DNA of 64,000 nucleotides from Nostoc sp. TCL26-01 (GTDB lineage: Bacteria; Cyanobacteriota; Cyanobacteriia; Cyanobacteriales; Nostocaceae). The stretch covers positions 1,442,804 through 1,506,803 of the forward strand of contig NZ_CP040297.1 in assembly GCF_013393945.1 (NCBI RefSeq). Direction: 5' to 3'. Made by a program: the position numbers and the translations under genes. Positions within the stretch are counted from its first letter, which is position 1, and each line of letters begins with the position of its first letter. Positions 61,671 through 64,000 of the stretch are shown in pieces. The notes under the pieces are model-generated. The model was given only the letters and a program-made list of their open reading frames with translations. It had not been told where the DNA came from and ran no database searches.

Positions 61671-63149
61671 TCACAATGTAGCTGTAGCAGGTTCGCACAG
61701 TGTAGTAATAATTTCTGGAATTACTTGGTTTAAGTTACCAGCACCCAAGAACAGGGCCAAATCTCCAGGACGGAGAGTTTGGAGTAAGTATTCACTCACT
61801 GCTGATAAGGTTGGCTGATAAACTACTTGTGAGTCTGCTTTGGCAATTGCCTCAGCTAATTGCTCACCACTGATTTGCCCTAAGTTGGGTTCACCTGCAC
61901 TGTAGATATCTGTCAGTACCACCAAGTCAGCATGACTGAAGGATTGAGCAAACTCGGCTAAAAAAGCCAAGGTGCGACTATAGCGATGAGGTTGAAAAAT
62001 GGCAACTACTCTTTGTCCAGGTCTAGCTTGCAGACGAGCTGCGGCTAGGGTGGCGCGAATCTCACTGGGGTGATGAGCATAATCATCAATGAAGGTAATC
62101 CCATCGACTTCGCCCCGAAACTCAAAGCGCCGTCTTGCACCTTCAAAGCTAGCAATACCTTTGGCAATGTCCCCAAATTCTAAGCCCAACAAACGCCCAA
62201 CCGCTACGGCTGATAAAGCATTACTCAGGTTATGGCGACTCAGGAGTTTTAATTTCAACACGCCTAAAGCCTTACCTTTTTCCCAGACTAGGGCTGTAGT
62301 CCCTTCAGCACGGTAGTCGATATTACTAACTGTGTAGTCAGCGTTGGTGTCTTGATGGAGACTGTAAGTAATTGTGGATTTTAGGCGATCGGCAGAGCTG
62401 TTGTGTAGTAAATCGCGCACGGTGGCACAATCAATACTGCCAATTAAAGTTTTGCAACCCTTGGCAAATGTTTGAAATGTTTCAATTACTTCTTCTAGGG
62501 TTTCGTAGTGGTCGGGATGATCTAGTTCAATATTGGTGATGATGCCAATTTCCGGGGCGTGCTTCACTAGAGAACCATCTGATTCGTCTGCTTCAGCAAC
62601 TAAATAGCGACTTTCTCCCAGTCTAGCGTTACCTTCCCAAGCATTTACTTCTCCACCCACCAGAATTGTCGGATCTAAACCAGCTGCTAGTAACATATAA
62701 CCAATCATGCAACTAGTGGTAGTTTTGCCATGAGTGCCGGCAACAGCTATGCTATGGTAGTCAGCAATTAAAGCTGCTAATACATCTGAACGATGAAAAA
62801 TCGGACAGCCTAATTCCAAAGCTGCTTTGTATTCTAAATTATTGGTATTAATTGCTGTCGAACAAACAACTTGGGGTAGTTTTGCCGCAGGGATTTTTTG
62901 TTGAGTATTTGATTCTACTCCATTAGCATCGACATTAATATCAAAAAATTCAAAATTACTAGCTTCTTGTTTAGCAAAAATATGTGCGCCGATAGATTCT
63001 AATTGTCTAGTAATGTGGTTGGGACGAATGTCCGAACCGGAGACCGGCAGATGGCGCTTGACTAGTAAATATGCCAGGGCAGACATCCCTATACCGCCGA
63101 TTCCGATAAAATGAAATGGTCTGCCGCCAAAATCTACGCTATTACTCAT
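61671..63149 (-). CDS. murC: UDP-N-acetylmuramate-L-alanine ligase MurC
   Basis: MurC attaches L-alanine to UDP-N-acetylmuramic acid with ATP, starting the peptide stem of peptidoglycan in the cytoplasm. The 492-residue protein has the substrate-binding start FHFIGIGGIGMSALAYLLV, the ATP loop VAGTHGKTTTSCMIGYML near residue 130, EADESDGSLVKHAPEIGII, the Mur-ligase central motif with NIELDHPDHY, and the C-terminal domain with DDYAHHPSEIRATLAAAR and FQPHRYSRT. A stretch of about 25 residues near 65-90 (VDANGVESNTQQ) is an extra loop compared with many MurC proteins. It lies upstream of murB in the same direction, and nadD is divergent 350 bp away. Confidence 0.97.
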   Translation of the reverse strand: MSNSVDFGGRPFHFIGIGGIGMSALAYLLVKRHLPVSGSDIRPNHITRQLESIGAHIFAKQEASNFEFFDINVDANGVESNTQQKIPAAKLPQVVCSTAINTNNLEYKAALELGCPIFHRSDVLAALIADYHSIAVAGTHGKTTTSCMIGYMLLAAGLDPTILVGGEVNAWEGNARLGESRYLVAEADESDGSLVKHAPEIGIITNIELDHPDHYETLEEVIETFQTFAKGCKTLIGSIDCATVRDLLHNSSADRLKSTITYSLHQDTNADYTVSNIDYRAEGTTALVWEKGKALGVLKLKLLSRHNLSNALSAVAVGRLLGLEFGDIAKGIASFEGARRRFEFRGEVDGITFIDDYAHHPSEIRATLAAARLQARPGQRVVAIFQPHRYSRTLAFLAEFAQSFSHADLVVLTDIYSAGEPNLGQISGEQLAEAIAKADSQVVYQPTLSAVSEYLLQTLRPGDLALFLGAGNLNQVIPEIITTLCEPATATL

Positions 63150-63499
63150 TGATTGCTCCTCTTAACACCACACCACACCATTAATCACAAATAACACGGG
63201 TATCATAACAGGATTTTGATTTTTACTGTAACTACTCCTATATCAATTTCCAGCTTGATGTTCTCTTAAATTTTTACTGTAGTTTTGTTTGTTGAGAATG
63301 ATTTTACCTTGGTTGGAGGTTTTTGCTATTTTCAAAGTGTTTTTAAGATTATTCAGCGAATTTTCATCACATCGGGAAATAAATTCTTGTAATGTGAAAT
63401 ACATATTTTCAATTCCTTACTGGTGTTGAGTATATGAGTTTATTGGTAGCGGAACCACTTTTAATATTTCATCAAGCCAAGGCATGAATTAATTAAAAT
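63150..63499. other. 350-bp divergent promoter region of murC and nadD
   Basis: No gene, repeat array or structured element is recognised. The stretch is AT-rich, and AGCCAAGGCAT occurs once near its end and again at 63537, inside the nadD start region. Confidence 0.4.
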
Positions 63500-64000
63500 A
63501 TGACGTTGGCAATGAAAATGATTTTCAATTGCATAGAGCCAAGGCATCATCAGATACAGCACATAGCAATTTTCGGCGGTACATTTGACCCCATCCATTA
63601 TGGGCATTTACTGATAGCCGAGACGGCTTTAGAGCAAATACCCATTGAAAAAGTCATTTGGGTTCCATCCCGCAATCCACCCCACAAAAAAGCGGCCGCA
63701 TTTGAGCATCGTTTATCAATGCTGCAATTAGCTACAAGAGATCACCCAGCGTTTACTGTTTCCTCGGTGGAAATGAATCACGCTGGAACTTCCTATGCGA
63801 TTGATACATTGATCAACTTATCTGCTGGCTATCCAAATACTTATTGGTACTGGATAGTGGGTTTGGATACCTTCCAAACCTTACCTCGTTGGTATCGTGG
63901 ACACGAACTAGCACAAATGTGTAATTGGTTAGTAGCACCCAGATTGCTAGGTGGTGAGACTATAGCTCAAAGCGAGCTGATCTGCAAGCAAGTGAAGCAA
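63500..64000 (+). CDS. nadD: Nicotinate-nucleotide adenylyltransferase NadD (partial, C-terminus outside the window)
   Basis: NadD joins nicotinate mononucleotide with ATP to make deamido-NAD. The visible 167 residues contain the nucleotidyltransferase signature FGGTFDPIHYGHLLIAE with the HxGH motif, then IEKVIWVPSRNPPHKK, SSVEMNHAGTSYAIDTL and the later YWYWIVGLDTFQTLPRWYR with the family GxD and WxxW-like patterns. The frame stays open to the last base. Three in-frame ATG codons (63500, 63512, 63518) are possible starts, and none has a clear ribosome binding site. About 20 extra residues before the conserved core make the later starts equally likely. Confidence 0.95.
   Translation, partial: MTLAMKMIFNCIEPRHHQIQHIAIFGGTFDPIHYGHLLIAETALEQIPIEKVIWVPSRNPPHKKAAAFEHRLSMLQLATRDHPAFTVSSVEMNHAGTSYAIDTLINLSAGYPNTYWYWIVGLDTFQTLPRWYRGHELAQMCNWLVAPRLLGGETIAQSELICKQVKQ

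Overview
The window looks like chromosomal DNA of a filamentous, heterocyst-type cyanobacterium (Nostoc/Anabaena group). The palindrome GCGATCGC and its core GCGATCG recur throughout. Gaps between genes hold the 7-bp tandem repeats typical of this group. Several proteins are cyanobacterial specialities: a cyanobacterial-type glutamate-cysteine ligase, an IctB-like membrane protein, a KaiB-domain protein, a cyanoexosortase and a RexT/thioredoxin pair. No rRNA, tRNA, CRISPR array or complete insertion sequence was seen.

Layout. 1-3.4 kb: the start of an envelope protein (probably a murein hydrolase), trmL and gshA. 3.8-11.1 kb: an accessory-looking block with a 1497-residue IF2_N/UPF1-like helicase overlapping a winged-helix partner gene, a small restriction-endonuclease-like gene, and a histone-deacetylase-like gene whose 3' end is repeated as a decayed copy on the other side of the nuclease gene. 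11.4-20.7 kb: an MscS channel, an SLH surface protein, an alpha/beta hydrolase, a membrane-anchored Ser/Thr kinase, dnaK with a clear terminator, an orphan VapB-type antitoxin whose toxin stops after five codons, and a two-part KaiB-domain protein. 21.2-38.0 kb: one giant gene for a CARDB/metalloprotease/RTX protein of about 5600 residues.

39.1-43.8 kb: divergent rexT and trxA, followed by a short-chain dehydrogenase, an Old Yellow Enzyme, a nitroreductase and a class II aldolase. This reads as a redox and electrophile-stress cluster, with a palindromic operator candidate between rexT and trxA. 43.8-52.5 kb, all on the minus strand: a sugar aminotransferase, a cyanoexosortase B-type protease, its partner protein, a polysaccharide export protein, a Wzc-like chain-length/kinase protein and a Ser/Thr kinase. 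This is an exopolysaccharide and protein-sorting cluster. 53.6-64.0 kb: a degenerate histidine kinase, ictB-like, a small WGxxGxxG-tailed secreted protein, smpB, a NarL-type response regulator, a low-molecular-weight phosphatase, YbaB, murB, murC and the start of nadD.

Several families of small palindromic, MITE-like and multi-hairpin elements are scattered between genes, and one of them supplies the stop codon of a gene. The best candidates for an undescribed system are the helicase plus winged-helix pair at 3.8-9.1 kb and the structured element at about 38.6 kb.
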